From Aerococcus sp. (GTDB lineage: Bacteria > Bacillota > Bacilli > Lactobacillales > Aerococcaceae), in the NCBI GenBank assembly GCA_030528155.1, contig JAUMZL010000004.1:1-64000 (forward strand): 64,000 nt of DNA, in the 5' to 3' direction. Shown in pieces: positions 27,419 to 36,434 of this stretch. The notes below the pieces were generated by a model, which made no database searches, was not told where the DNA came from, and saw only the letters and a program-made list of their open reading frames with translations. The number at the start of each line of letters is the position of its first letter. The first letter of the stretch is position 1. A program made the translations under genes and the position numbers.

Positions 27419-28381
27419 ATGTCCTTCAAATTTAAGCAACGTTCCCTACCTGTTGATGGAAAAACACGACTCTGTGGCATTGTTAACGTGACACCTGATT
27501 CCTTCTCTGATGGAGGAATGTGGTTTGATCACGACAAAGCTTATGACCATGCGCTAAGCCTCATCCAGGAAGGCGCAGAGATGCTCGATATTGGCGGTGA
27601 ATCCACTCGCCCTGGCAGCACCTACGTTCCTATTGAAGAAGAAATTCGGCGCGTGGTTCCTCTCATTGAGCGCCTCAAAAAAGTGACGGATGTGCCGATT
27701 GCGATTGACACCTGGAAAGCTCCTGTCGCCAAAGCGGCCATCGCTAGTCAGGTAGACATTATCAATGACATCACCGGATTTCTCGGTGACGAGGCGATGG
27801 CAGAAACCGTGGCTAATTCTACAGTGGGAGCAATTCTGATGTTCAATACCGTCATCGCTCGCCCTGAACATCCCGGTAGTCGCATCTTCCCAACATTTGG
27901 TTCCAATTGGGCATTCACACCGACAGAAACCGCAGAAAACGCCACACTCCCTATCCAAACTGTCATGACGCGCTACTTCAAAAAAAGCATCGCGCGCGCT
28001 CAAGCATTCGGCATTGAAAAAGATCGCTTAATGCTAGACCCTGGAATTGGTTTTGGCTTGACCAAACGCGAGAATCTACAACTAGTCCAAAGCGTGCCAT
28101 TGCTGCATGAGCTGGGATTTCCTGCTTTTATTGGTGTGTCTAGAAAACGTTTCGTCGTTAACATTCTAGAAACCGATGGCGTGACCGCTGATCCTGAAAC
28201 TGCGACAGGGTTTTCCAATCGCGACTTGGCGAGTGCTGCCTTATCCACTGCCGCTGCCCTGTACGGTGCAGAAGTCCTTAGAGTGCATACCATTGCCTCG
28301 CACCGCATCGCTAGAGACATCGGAGACGCCTTGCGCACAAGCGATCAACAAGCGGATCAAAACTTCGGTGCTTATCATTAA
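27419..28381 (+). CDS. folP: Dihydropteroate synthase
   Basis: A 320-residue TIM-barrel enzyme, about 40-50 residues longer than the usual 270-280. Seen: GIVNVTPDSFSDGG (about 21-34), DIGGESTRPG (about 57-66), and C-terminal RVHTIASHR. It couples p-aminobenzoate to hydroxymethyl-dihydropterin pyrophosphate and is the target of sulfonamides. The extra length lies around residues 140-180, where MFNTVIARPEHPG replaces the common MHxxGxP. AAAGGAG lies six bases before the ATG. It ends the operon at a strong terminator. No pabA/pabB genes are present here. Confidence 0.93.
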   Translation: MSFKFKQRSLPVDGKTRLCGIVNVTPDSFSDGGMWFDHDKAYDHALSLIQEGAEMLDIGGESTRPGSTYVPIEEEIRRVVPLIERLKKVTDVPIAIDTWKAPVAKAAIASQVDIINDITGFLGDEAMAETVANSTVGAILMFNTVIARPEHPGSRIFPTFGSNWAFTPTETAENATLPIQTVMTRYFKKSIARAQAFGIEKDRLMLDPGIGFGLTKRENLQLVQSVPLLHELGFPAFIGVSRKRFVVNILETDGVTADPETATGFSNRDLASAALSTAAALYGAEVLRVHTIASHRIARDIGDALRTSDQQADQNFGAYH

Positions 28382-28383
28382 TT

Positions 28384-28423
28384 AAAAAGGTCGATCACCT
28401 ATTTTTGATGATCGACCTTTTTT
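28384..28423 (+). terminator. Terminator of the folate operon
   Basis: AAAAAGGTCGATCA (28384-28397) pairs with TGATCGACC (28409-28417) and the following T-run to 28423. Confidence 0.85.
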
Positions 28424-28474
28424 GTTGCTTTTATTAAGTGATAAGACTTACCCAATCATTGCGACTGCCTTATC

Positions 28475-29314
28475 TCATGATTGAAAACTGAGCTGTTGCT
28501 CCACATATTGATCATTGAAATGCGTCTTCCAATAACTCCAGACAAGCATTAAGACGAACCCAATAGCTTGGACATTCATCGCTACAAGTGGATCTTTGGT
28601 GAAAACACTCGCCATAATTGCTACCACACTCGGCAAACCGAGTGCATACAAGCAAATGCTCAGCGCCCCATGATAAGTCTTTATCGTGAAGAGTGGTGAA
28701 AAGTGTGTCAAATAAAGAAGTAATGCTGCCCCAAACAGGAGGAACACGAGATTAGTCAAGATCAAGGCGCCCACCTCAATGACCCGCACCAAGTTATAAG
28801 CCACGCGATTCGTCGCATACCACTGCTGAGAGAGGCTCTTTTTCAGATCGGAGGCAGTTTTAATAGCTGAAAAATCAGCACTTGCTAGATACGGTGCTTT
28901 CTGCAACTGCCCTGCCCCTTCACTTAGGATAAACCACTCCGGGGTGAATACAACGCCACTACGCCCATTGAAGCGCGCTTCGCCCTGTTTTGGATCCTTC
29001 ATTGTGGCGACAAACGTCGTATCATTGTCACTCACTACCTGATCCTGTTCAATCATGAATTTTCCATCATCAAAAGCTAATGGTTGAAGCGCCGCAACAA
29101 CATTTTGATCAACACTCGCCATTGCTTTGGGCATGAGTTCGGCGAGATCGATCTGCTCCGTCTTGGCGATACTAATGCTTAACGGTAGCAGCAAAAAACT
29201 GTGCAGCACTAAAATAACCAAAACCATCTGCCACCAATTAAGAGCCTGGCGCTGTTGAAACCCATAACGGGCATCCACGGTCGCTTTAAGATAATTCAAT
29301 GGGAAAACTGTCAT
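28475..29314 (-). CDS. DUF1189-like membrane protein of the maltodextrin operon
   Basis: A 279-residue protein with one N-terminal helix (about 30-50), a long extracytoplasmic segment of about 130 residues and three C-terminal helices (about 185-265). It resembles the DUF1189 proteins found in maltose/maltodextrin operons (YvdJ of Bacillus, MalA of streptococci). The function is unknown; a role in regulation or envelope support for the transporter has not been shown. GGAGGAATCAATC precedes the ATG. It is the last gene of msmX-malE-malF-malG-DUF1189, 66 bases after malG. Confidence 0.65.
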   Translation of the reverse strand: MTVFPLNYLKATVDARYGFQQRQALNWWQMVLVILVLHSFLLLPLSISIAKTEQIDLAELMPKAMASVDQNVVAALQPLAFDDGKFMIEQDQVVSDNDTTFVATMKDPKQGEARFNGRSGVVFTPEWFILSEGAGQLQKAPYLASADFSAIKTASDLKKSLSQQWYATNRVAYNLVRVIEVGALILTNLVFLLFGAALLLYLTHFSPLFTIKTYHGALSICLYALGLPSVVAIMASVFTKDPLVAMNVQAIGFVLMLVWSYWKTHFNDQYVEQQLSFQS

Positions 29315-29380
29315 GATTGATTCCTCCGTCTTTTCCTATATCTTAGCGGGCATTGTCCCATACTCCCAAAAGGAACACAA

Positions 29381-30232
29381 CTACCCCTTCGTTCCACCAG
29401 CCGTCAAGCCAGAAACGAAGTATTTCTGCAAGTAGAAGAATAATGCGGAAATTGGCACGGCAATCAGAATGGCCCCAGCTGCGAAAAGTGCTACTTTTGG
29501 ATCACGTTTATCAGCAATGAAGGTCTGTAACCCTGGGGCAACGGTGTAAACGTTGATGTCCCGCAGTAAGAATTTCGACAAGAGGTAATCGCTGAATGGC
29601 CCCATGAACGCCCATAATGCCTGGACAGCCACCATTGGCTTCACGAGCGGTAGGACAATTTGCCAGAAAATCCGCAAATGTCCAGCCCCATCTAATTTGG
29701 CCGATTCATCCAAATCGTACGACACCGTGTCAAAATAACCTTTCATCAGCCAGGTATTCATTGGAATCCCACCGCCGATGTAAATCAGCGCTAAGAACCA
29801 GAAGTGATTAATTGCCCCTACCATCTGCGCCATCACGAAGAACGCGGTCAACGCTGCCATCGTTGGTACCATCTGCAGTACCAAGAAGAAAACCAAACTC
29901 GTTTTACGTCCAACGAAATGGTAACGACTGTAGGCATAACCGGTCAATGTCACGGTTGCCACCTGTGCTATCATGGTGACCATTGCCACAATCAATGTAT
30001 TCTTGTACCAATTCAAATATGGCGTTTCACTGAATAGACGCTGGAAGTTCCCTAACGTCCAATTCACATGGAAGTCTAGTTTAAACGCTGGGACATTTCC
30101 CGCCACAAATGCCCCTGTGACGGTAATTAAGAGGGGATAGATAATGATAATCGCCAATAAAATCAAATAGACATAGGTCAGCACCTGCTTCAGCAAGCGC
30201 TGGTTGCGACTAGAATGACTGAGTTTATGCAT
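29381..30232 (-). CDS. malG: Maltodextrin ABC transporter permease MalG
   Basis: A 283-residue inner-membrane permease with six helices. Seen: the EAA loop [24 protein letters not shown] (about 185-208) that docks on the ATPase, and the C-terminal [12 protein letters not shown] typical of MalG. It forms the translocation channel with MalF. It begins 11 bases after malF; ATG has AGGAGGG upstream. Confidence 0.93.
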   Translation of the reverse strand: MHKLSHSSRNQRLLKQVLTYVYLILLAIIIIYPLLITVTGAFVAGNVPAFKLDFHVNWTLGNFQRLFSETPYLNWYKNTLIVAMVTMIAQVATVTLTGYAYSRYHFVGRKTSLVFFLVLQMVPTMAALTAFFVMAQMVGAINHFWFLALIYIGGGIPMNTWLMKGYFDTVSYDLDESAKLDGAGHLRIFWQIVLPLVKPMVAVQALWAFMGPFSDYLLSKFLLRDINVYTVAPGLQTFIADKRDPKVALFAAGAILIAVPISALFFYLQKYFVSGLTAGGTKG

Positions 30233-30243
30233 GGTGATCCCTC

Positions 30244-31548
30244 CTACTCAATCTCAAAGGCACGCGTGCGCCGGAAGACAAGCAACGATACCGAAATCAC
30301 GATAATCGAAATGATCAGCGTCAATGCTGCTGCAATGGAATATTGCGGGGATTGTCCGGTGGTCAGTTTGTAGATCCATGAAATTAAAATATCGGTCGAT
30401 CCCGCGTTTCCACCGACACTCCCCGGACCCCCATCATTGAACAGGTAGATCATCGAGAAATTGTTGAAGTTCTGCGTATATTGCGTCACAAACGTCGGTG
30501 CAGCCACTGCCATAATCATTGGCAAGGTGATCGTGCGGAATTGCGTAGAGGCACTAGCCCCGTCAATTCGCGCTGCTTCATAGAGGTCTTCCGGGATGGA
30601 CTGCAAAATTCCTGTGACCATCACGTAAATATAAGGGAACCCTAGCCACCCTTGCACCAAAATAATAGCCACCTTCGTCCAAGTCGGATCTGTTTTCCAT
30701 GCGAGTGCTGGAATATTAACGAATGGCAATAAATGGTTCAAGAAAGGAATAACCTGCAGATTGATTGCTCCAAATGAATCGTTAAACATATTGGAGAACG
30801 TCAAAATCGTGATAAACGCCGGCACTGCCCAGGGTAAGAGGAAAATCACTCCAAAGAAACGCCGTCCCACAATAAATTTCTGGTTGGCGATCACTGCAGT
30901 CAATACCCCCAATGTAATGGAGAGCGTTGTTGCACACACTGTCCAGATCAACGTCCAACTCAACACCGACAGAAAAGCTTCCCGCATGGTACTCAATGAG
31001 AAAATATTGAGGAAGTTTGCCAATCCCGTCCAATCAATTAAGAATGCGGGTGGAATATGCTGGAAATTGTAATTGGTAAATGAAATAAAAATCGTTACCA
31101 ATACCGGAAAAATGATCGAAATGGTCATAAAAATATAAGCCGGAACGATCAATAAGTAGGGGAACCCATTTTCATATACCGACGCTAGCAATTCCTTTGG
31201 TGTCATCGGGATCTTTTCACCCGCTAATAACCGTAACCGCGTATCTCTAGCATCCTTAATCTGTGCCACATAGAAAATCAGAAAAATAACGGTAATCACC
31301 ATCTGGACGGTACCGCGGATCAACATAAATAGCGAATGATCCTGCATCGGAATAACGCCCAGCGAAACGAGTCTAAAAAAAGCATCGAAGCCTTTTAAAA
31401 TAAATTGCAAGAGAAAAATGATGCCCACGACAAAGAAGAGAATGCCCTTCGCCGTTTGCTTATTGTAGAGCTGTCCAACACCTGGAATTAACGATAAAAG
31501 CCCCGCTTTCCTTGCTTGCGATTGCATCGGCTGATGAACCTCCATCAT
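30244..31548 (-). CDS. malF: Maltodextrin ABC transporter permease MalF
   Basis: A 434-residue permease with about eight helices and a basic N-terminus. Seen: [24 protein letters not shown], the EAA motif. The N-terminal part ([17 protein letters not shown]) is a short TM2-type stretch found in MdxF homologues. Two adjacent ATGs (31548 and 31545) follow GAGGAGGT; either could be used. It follows malE after a 270-base gap with two hairpins, then runs directly into malG. Confidence 0.92.
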   Translation of the reverse strand: MMEVHQPMQSQARKAGLLSLIPGVGQLYNKQTAKGILFFVVGIIFLLQFILKGFDAFFRLVSLGVIPMQDHSLFMLIRGTVQMVITVIFLIFYVAQIKDARDTRLRLLAGEKIPMTPKELLASVYENGFPYLLIVPAYIFMTISIIFPVLVTIFISFTNYNFQHIPPAFLIDWTGLANFLNIFSLSTMREAFLSVLSWTLIWTVCATTLSITLGVLTAVIANQKFIVGRRFFGVIFLLPWAVPAFITILTFSNMFNDSFGAINLQVIPFLNHLLPFVNIPALAWKTDPTWTKVAIILVQGWLGFPYIYVMVTGILQSIPEDLYEAARIDGASASTQFRTITLPMIMAVAAPTFVTQYTQNFNNFSMIYLFNDGGPGSVGGNAGSTDILISWIYKLTTGQSPQYSIAAALTLIISIIVISVSLLVFRRTRAFEIE

Positions 31549-31680
31549 TGTTACCTCCTCATCTCCAAACGATCGCTCTCTCGTCAGCTGACCTAAAACA
31601 GTCCTTGTCCCTATACAACAAACATCACCACTTGCAATCACACATTCGGTGATGTCATTGCTTTTACAAAGTATTCAAAA

Positions 31681-31764
31681 GGAAAGAGTGGTTGTTGACC
31701 ACTGCTTCCTTTCAAATCTTCAAATAAGGGAAAAGGCTAGTCGTCGCGGACGGACTAACCTTTT
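31681..31764 (-). terminator. Two hairpins between malE and malF
   Basis: On the minus strand, arms at 31764-31753 and 31742-31731 form a 12-bp stem (AAAAGG.TAGTC type) ending in TTTT; a second hairpin (31681-31712, two mismatches) ends in TTTT. They probably attenuate read-through and protect the malE message so that the binding protein is made in excess over the permeases. Confidence 0.55.
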
Positions 31765-31818
31765 CTAAATCTCTGTTGCTAGGTTAGTGACTGACGCCAT
31801 AGCTGTCGTTATTTTGGC

Positions 31819-33096
31819 CTAGTAACCTTTTTGTTTAATATTTTCTTTGATGGCTTTGACTGCATCATCGGCGGTTTGTTGTGCACTCTTGTTGCCAGAA
31901 GCGGCATCGAACATCATGTTTTCAGCACCTACCCAAACTTCAGCCATTTGTCCAATATTTGGCATAACTTGCGCATCTTTGTAAACGTCGATGACAGCCT
32001 TGGTCAGTTCATCGCCAGACTTCATCGCTTTTTCACGCGCTTTTAAGTTCGCTGGGACTTCACCGAGCTTGTTGTAGAGTTTATCTTGTTGCTCTTCGCT
32101 AGATACCCAGTCTAAGAATTTTTGAGCGAGTTCTTTGTTCTTAGAGTAGGAAGAGATAACCCAACCTTTACCACCCGCAAATGGTTGGTAAGCTTTACCG
32201 TTTGGCAAGGTAGGAATCTTCGCTACCCCATAGTTCACGCCTGCTTCTTTGAATCCAGCTGCTTCCCATGGACCCCCGATCATCACAGCGGTTTTGCCTT
32301 CAGAGAAGGATTTCTTCATGAAGTCTTCGGACGCTTTCACATCCTGCATCCCTTTTGGCCAGACATTCTTGAACCAACCTGTAGCATATTCGATCCCCTC
32401 AACAGCGCCTTTGGTATTCAGACCAATATCTTCAGGATTAGTCCCATTCTCACCAAATACATAGCCACCATAGCCTGCCAATAATCCATAAGCATAGTAG
32501 AAGTCCGTCCATTTGGTTAAGAAACCAACGTTCGTTCCCGGTTCATCCTTGTATTCAAAGCGTTTGTCTTTTCCGATCGCTTCTAAATCTTGGAAAGTGG
32601 CTGGGACTTTGTCGATTAAGTCTTTGTTGTAGAACATCACTAATGATTCAATAACTGCTGGCACCCCATATTGTTTGCCATCATAAGTCACCTGTTTAGC
32701 ATCTTTTTCATCATAGTTGCCCTCGCTTCCTTCAGGCATTTTCGCCTCAGCGAGTTGGCCTTGGGAACCGAGTGAACCGATCCGGTCATACGGTGCAATA
32801 TACACATCCGCAGCCGTTCCCGCTGGCCCATCGAGACTCAGTGCATCTAATTTTTCGAACATATCGGCATCTTGGATTTCAACCTTCACATTGTTGGCCT
32901 TCTCGAAATCCCCGATATTTTCCTTTACATAGTCCGCCACTGCCCCGGCAGAAACGACCAATGTGTTGCCACCTTCACTATTAGAAGCAGCCGATTGACT
33001 CTGGGCATCTTTTTGTTGACCATTATCGGTACAACCGAACAGTGCGAGTGCGGTCATGGCACTGGTCACACCAACCGCTAATTTCTTCCAATTCAT
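31819..33096 (-). CDS. malE: Maltodextrin-binding lipoprotein
   Basis: A 425-residue extracytoplasmic solute-binding protein (family 1). Seen: a signal peptide with lipobox ALFGC (lipidated Cys22), a Ser/Asn/Gln-rich linker, VPAVIESLVMFYNKDL, and the MIGGPWEAAGF hinge region. It captures malto-oligosaccharides outside the cell and hands them to MalFG. AAGGAGGAG precedes ATG 33096. It lies about 100 bases after msmX on the same strand. Confidence 0.92.
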   Translation of the reverse strand: MNWKKLAVGVTSAMTALALFGCTDNGQQKDAQSQSAASNSEGGNTLVVSAGAVADYVKENIGDFEKANNVKVEIQDADMFEKLDALSLDGPAGTAADVYIAPYDRIGSLGSQGQLAEAKMPEGSEGNYDEKDAKQVTYDGKQYGVPAVIESLVMFYNKDLIDKVPATFQDLEAIGKDKRFEYKDEPGTNVGFLTKWTDFYYAYGLLAGYGGYVFGENGTNPEDIGLNTKGAVEGIEYATGWFKNVWPKGMQDVKASEDFMKKSFSEGKTAVMIGGPWEAAGFKEAGVNYGVAKIPTLPNGKAYQPFAGGKGWVISSYSKNKELAQKFLDWVSSEEQQDKLYNKLGEVPANLKAREKAMKSGDELTKAVIDVYKDAQVMPNIGQMAEVWVGAENMMFDAASGNKSAQQTADDAVKAIKENIKQKGY

Positions 33097-33193
33097 GGGA
33101 AAACTCCTCCTTAAAAAAATCTTTTAGTATTACAATGCATCAGTTACCTATTGTCGTGTGAATTTCACTATTGGCTCATTGTCAGCTAACTGG

Positions 33194-34348
33194 CTAACTT
33201 TGAGTCAATTCTTCCACCGTTTTATTGTGATAAACGGCCCCTTGGTTAACGATGGCTAGCTGGGTATCTTTAGCGAAGAAGTGTGCCTTATTCATATTGA
33301 AACCATAAGTCACTTCATTGCCTGGTCCGTAGTAGTCACGGACATCCACCCGCGCGACAAACTCATCGCCCGCCGTTTCGGAATAGAGAATTGCTTCAGC
33401 ACCGGTTAATTCACTCACTGTAACGGTGGAATGCACCAAACTTTCTGGATTGGCATCCAAGAAAATCTGCTCAGTTTGAATATCTTCTGGGCGCAGTCCT
33501 AAGATCACTTCTTTGTCTTGGTAGCCTTTGTCGTCGAGAATGCGGATGGCTGGTTCAGGGACGGCTAGTTTTAATCCTGCTTGGTTAGTCACATGACCAT
33601 TGTGATAATGAACATTGAAGAAATTCATTGCCGGAGCTCCCATAAAACCAGCCACAAAGGTATTAATTGGATGGTCGTAAATATCCATCGGTTTACCGAT
33701 CTGCTGCACAACGCCATCGTTCATCACTACGATACGATCAGCCATCGTCATCGCTTCGGTTTGATCATGAGTGACATAGATCGTATTCGTATTCAAACGC
33801 TGATGGATTTTGGCGATTTCCGCGCGCATCGCTACCCGCAATTTGGCATCGAGGTTAGAGAGCGGTTCATCCATCAGAAAGATCTTCGGACGACGCACAA
33901 TCGCACGTCCTAATGCTACCCGCTGACGTTGCCCCCCCGAGAGTGCTGCCGGCTTACGATCAAGCAGCGCCGATAAGCCGAGAATTTCAGCCGCATCATG
34001 GACTTTTTGATCGATTTCTTCTTTGGTGAATTTTCGCAAACGCAACCCGTATGCCATATTGTCATAAACGCTCATATGCGGATACAGCGCGTAGTTTTGG
34101 AAAACCATCGCAATATCACGATCTTTCGGTGGCACATCATTGACCAATTGACCATCAATCGTCAATTCGCCATCCGTAATTGTCTCCAGACCTGCGATCA
34201 TCCGCAATGTGGTCGATTTCCCACAACCGGATGGCCCAACAAAGACAATAAATTCATTGTTGGCGATTTCAATATTAAAATCCCTAACCGAATACTTTTC
34301 AGCATGCGGATAGCGCTTCGCAATATGCGTTAAATTAATCTCCGCCAC
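33194..34348 (-). CDS. msmX: Sugar ABC transporter ATPase (MsmX/MalK type)
   Basis: A 384-residue ATPase with a C-terminal regulatory MalK-like domain. Seen: Walker A GPSGCGKSTT, signature LSGGQRQRVALGRA, Walker B IFLMDEPLSNLDAKLR, and the switch histidine in YVTHDQTEAM. It drives MalFG, and such ATPases often serve several sugar importers. I place the start at GTG 34348 (VAEINLTHIAKRYP), ten bases after AAGGAG; a GTG seven codons upstream is possible but has the SD inside the frame. It is the first gene of the maltodextrin operon, divergent from the GH13 gene. Confidence 0.92.
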   Translation of the reverse strand: MAEINLTHIAKRYPHAEKYSVRDFNIEIANNEFIVFVGPSGCGKSTTLRMIAGLETITDGELTIDGQLVNDVPPKDRDIAMVFQNYALYPHMSVYDNMAYGLRLRKFTKEEIDQKVHDAAEILGLSALLDRKPAALSGGQRQRVALGRAIVRRPKIFLMDEPLSNLDAKLRVAMRAEIAKIHQRLNTNTIYVTHDQTEAMTMADRIVVMNDGVVQQIGKPMDIYDHPINTFVAGFMGAPAMNFFNVHYHNGHVTNQAGLKLAVPEPAIRILDDKGYQDKEVILGLRPEDIQTEQIFLDANPESLVHSTVTVSELTGAEAILYSETAGDEFVARVDVRDYYGPGNEVTYGFNMNKAHFFAKDTQLAIVNQGAVYHNKTVEELTQS

Positions 34349-34418
34349 GTCATCATCACTCCTTTTCACCTGCTCTTGCTGTTTAATTAACAGCTATCTC
34401 AGGTTGCACGTACACTCT

Positions 34419-34434
34419 ATGCAATCGATTTCAC
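34419..34434. promoter_or_regulatory. MalR/CcpA-like operator 1
   Basis: ATGCAATCGATTTCAC fits the LacI-family pattern GCAANCGNTTNC and nearly fits cre. Related TATGCAA motifs lie at 34461-34475 (TATGCAATCCCTTTC) and at 34633-34646 (ATGCAACCGCTTTT), giving three sites in the 387-bp divergent spacer. A maltose repressor (MalR) is the likely ligand, but no such gene lies in the window. Confidence 0.45.
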
Positions 34435-34438
34435 TGAA

Positions 34439-34467
34439 ATTATAACGCTTTCATCGCACGTATGCAA
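34439..34467 (-). promoter_or_regulatory. Probable msmX-malEFG promoter with cre-like spacer
   Basis: On the minus strand TTGCAT (34467-34462) and a consensus TATAAT (34444-34439) are 17 bp apart. The spacer reads ATGAAAGCGTTATAAT at its end, a cre with one mismatch overlapping the -10. Operator 1 lies just downstream, so both glucose repression and maltose induction can be inferred. Confidence 0.6.
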
Positions 34468-34673
34468 TCCCTTTCCCGAACATTTTCTCTTCTTTTAGAA
34501 AATTCTTATTTTTACTATTAACAAAAGTAAGAAACCGCTGCCAAAACAAGACGTTTAACACTCAATATATTGATCTTTTCGTTACTTAAAATTCAATTTT
34601 TATTATTCCCAACACTTTTTGACGCTATTTTTATGCAACCGCTTTTCTTATAAAAGAAAATCAGTTACACTAA

Positions 34674-34689
34674 TTGTGAGCGCTGTCAT
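34674..34689. promoter_or_regulatory. cre-like site upstream of the GH13 gene
   Basis: TTGTGAGCGCTGTCAT matches cre with one mismatch. It follows a possible -10 TACACT (34666-34671) and precedes the GH13 start by about 50 bases. Confidence 0.45.
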
Positions 34690-34735
34690 TTATTGACTGA
34701 TTCTTCATTATGGTTTTAAGGAGGCCTTTTTTAAT

Positions 34736-36025
34736 ATGAAAAATACAACCACCGCACTCAGAAATCAGATTATCTACAGTATTTTTACCCGCAATTTCAC
34801 TCCTGAAGGCACGTTGCAGGCCATTATACCTAAGCTAGATCGCATTAAGGCACTTGGCACAGATATTATTTGGCTATTACCGTTCTACCCAAATGGTGAG
34901 GTGCATCGCAAGGGAACGATCGGTTCGCCCTATGCCATCCAAGACTACCGCGCTATCGATCCCAATCAAGGTTCCATCGCTGATTTAGAATCACTTGTCG
35001 CAGCTGCTCATGCGCGTGACATGAAGGTAATCATCGATATTGTGTATAATCACACCTCCCCCGATTCCATCCTCGCTACCACTCATCCTGACTGGTTCTA
35101 CCACAAACCGAATGGCGAAATGGGCAATCACGTTGGAGATTGGTACGATGTTGTTGACCTTGACTACACGAAAAAAGCACTATGGGATTATCAGATAGAA
35201 ACGCTCTGTTTCTGGGCACAGTATGTCGACGGCTTCCGCTGCGACGTCGCTCCTTTAGTTCCCTTAGAGTTCTGGCAACGTGCCAGAACAGCGGTGGCAG
35301 ATATTAAAAAAGACACGATCTGGTTGGCAGAATCCGTGGAACGCAATTTCATCACTACGCTTCGCAGCATGCAACTAACTGCACTTTCCGATAGCGAACT
35401 TTATCAAGCCTTTGATCTGACGTATGATTATGACATTAGCGAGGCTTTCAAAGCTTACCGAGATCAAACCGGTCCACTGTCCGACTATGTGAAAGGATTA
35501 GCTGAACAGGATACGACCTATCCTGCCAATTATGTAAAAATGCATCATCTGGAAAATCATGATAACGACCGCATCGCTGCGCATATCGAAACGAATGAAT
35601 GGTGGCAATGGCACGCTTTCCTCTACTTCCTCAAAGGTGCGTCCCTGATCTATAACGGCCAGGAAGTGGCAGCTAAAGCGACACCTAGTCTGTTTGACCC
35701 TGATGTCATTCACTGGGATGAGACAACGGATCACTCCGAGCAACTCCGACATCTGGCCAAACTCAAAAAAGCGCTCATTCCAACCGCTAATACGGATTAC
35801 CAGCTCACCTGTGATGATTCGTTAGACACGGCCATTATCCGCTATCAATCACCAGAACAAACGCTCACAGGTATCTTCAACTTACGCCATCATGAGGGAG
35901 CGGTCAGTGTTCCTCTCACTTCCGGAACCTATTACAACCATCTCACTGATCAAACCCTCACTATCACAGACAACCGCTACCCACTAGATCAGACACCGGC
36001 ATGGCTTTCTAAAATAGAAAAATAA
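34736..36025 (+). CDS. Intracellular GH13 alpha-glucosidase/amylase-family enzyme
   Basis: A 429-residue glycoside hydrolase family 13 protein, shorter than most maltogenic amylases and lacking a signal peptide, so cytoplasmic. Seen: region I DIVYNHT (101-107), region II GFRCDVAP with nucleophile Asp170, the acid/base Glu199 in LAESVE, and region IV LENHDND with Asp276. Substrate is probably malto-oligosaccharides delivered by the divergent ABC importer. AAGGAGG lies upstream of the ATG. The exact specificity cannot be read from motifs. A strong terminator at 36030-36068 separates it from oriC. Confidence 0.85.
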   Translation: MKNTTTALRNQIIYSIFTRNFTPEGTLQAIIPKLDRIKALGTDIIWLLPFYPNGEVHRKGTIGSPYAIQDYRAIDPNQGSIADLESLVAAAHARDMKVIIDIVYNHTSPDSILATTHPDWFYHKPNGEMGNHVGDWYDVVDLDYTKKALWDYQIETLCFWAQYVDGFRCDVAPLVPLEFWQRARTAVADIKKDTIWLAESVERNFITTLRSMQLTALSDSELYQAFDLTYDYDISEAFKAYRDQTGPLSDYVKGLAEQDTTYPANYVKMHHLENHDNDRIAAHIETNEWWQWHAFLYFLKGASLIYNGQEVAAKATPSLFDPDVIHWDETTDHSEQLRHLAKLKKALIPTANTDYQLTCDDSLDTAIIRYQSPEQTLTGIFNLRHHEGAVSVPLTSGTYYNHLTDQTLTITDNRYPLDQTPAWLSKIEK

Positions 36026-36029
36026 GCAA

Positions 36030-36068
36030 AAATAGCCCTCAAAGCGATGGATTTGAGGGCTATTTTTT
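36030..36068 (+). terminator. Terminator after the GH13 gene
   Basis: A perfect stem of 12-13 bp (AATAGCCCTCAAA from 36031 to 36043 with TTTGAGGGCTATT from 36052) ends in a T-run. It shields the origin from incoming transcription. Confidence 0.85.
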
Positions 36069-36367
36069 ATCCGCAACTGTGGATGAGTTATCCCAACTGT
36101 TGTGGAAATGTTTGCCACGCAACTCATTGTCCACGCACTTTCATACACCTTTATCCACAACCCACACCCTGTTGAGAAGTTATGCACAGTTGTGGACAAG
36201 TTTTTGTTTTTGTGGATAGCTATCCCATTTTAAGCCTTTTTTCTATCCACATCCGGTCTTTTTCACGAGATATGAACAGGATTTATACGCAATATCCACA
36301 ACATGTGGATAAAATTCGTCCCTAGGTGGGAAAAACTTTCTCCACACTCAGTATCCACTGTGGAAAA
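36067..36367. other. oriC: oriC, DnaA-box cluster upstream of dnaA
   Basis: Perfect TTATCCACA boxes lie at 36151-36159 (+) and 36304-36312 (-); TTATGCACA at 36180-36188 and TTTTCCACA at 36367-36359 (-) fit the relaxed consensus. One-mismatch boxes occur at 36067, 36078, 36191, 36211, 36243, 36292 and 36338. About a dozen boxes in 300 bp in both orientations, together with dnaA immediately downstream, mark this as the left part of a bipartite origin. Confidence 0.88.
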
Positions 36368-36389
36368 CTCTAATTGAACATGCTACAAT
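36361..36389 (+). promoter_or_regulatory. Probable dnaA promoter overlapping a DnaA box
   Basis: An extended -10, TGCTACAAT (TACAAT at 36384-36389), has a weak -35 TGGAAA at 36361-36366 which lies inside the DnaA box at 36359-36367. DnaA bound there could repress its own gene, as known in other bacteria. Confidence 0.5.
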
Positions 36390-36434
36390 GAGCGAGTACA
36401 TCTTTCGTTACGATATTAAGGAGTTGAAACAGAC

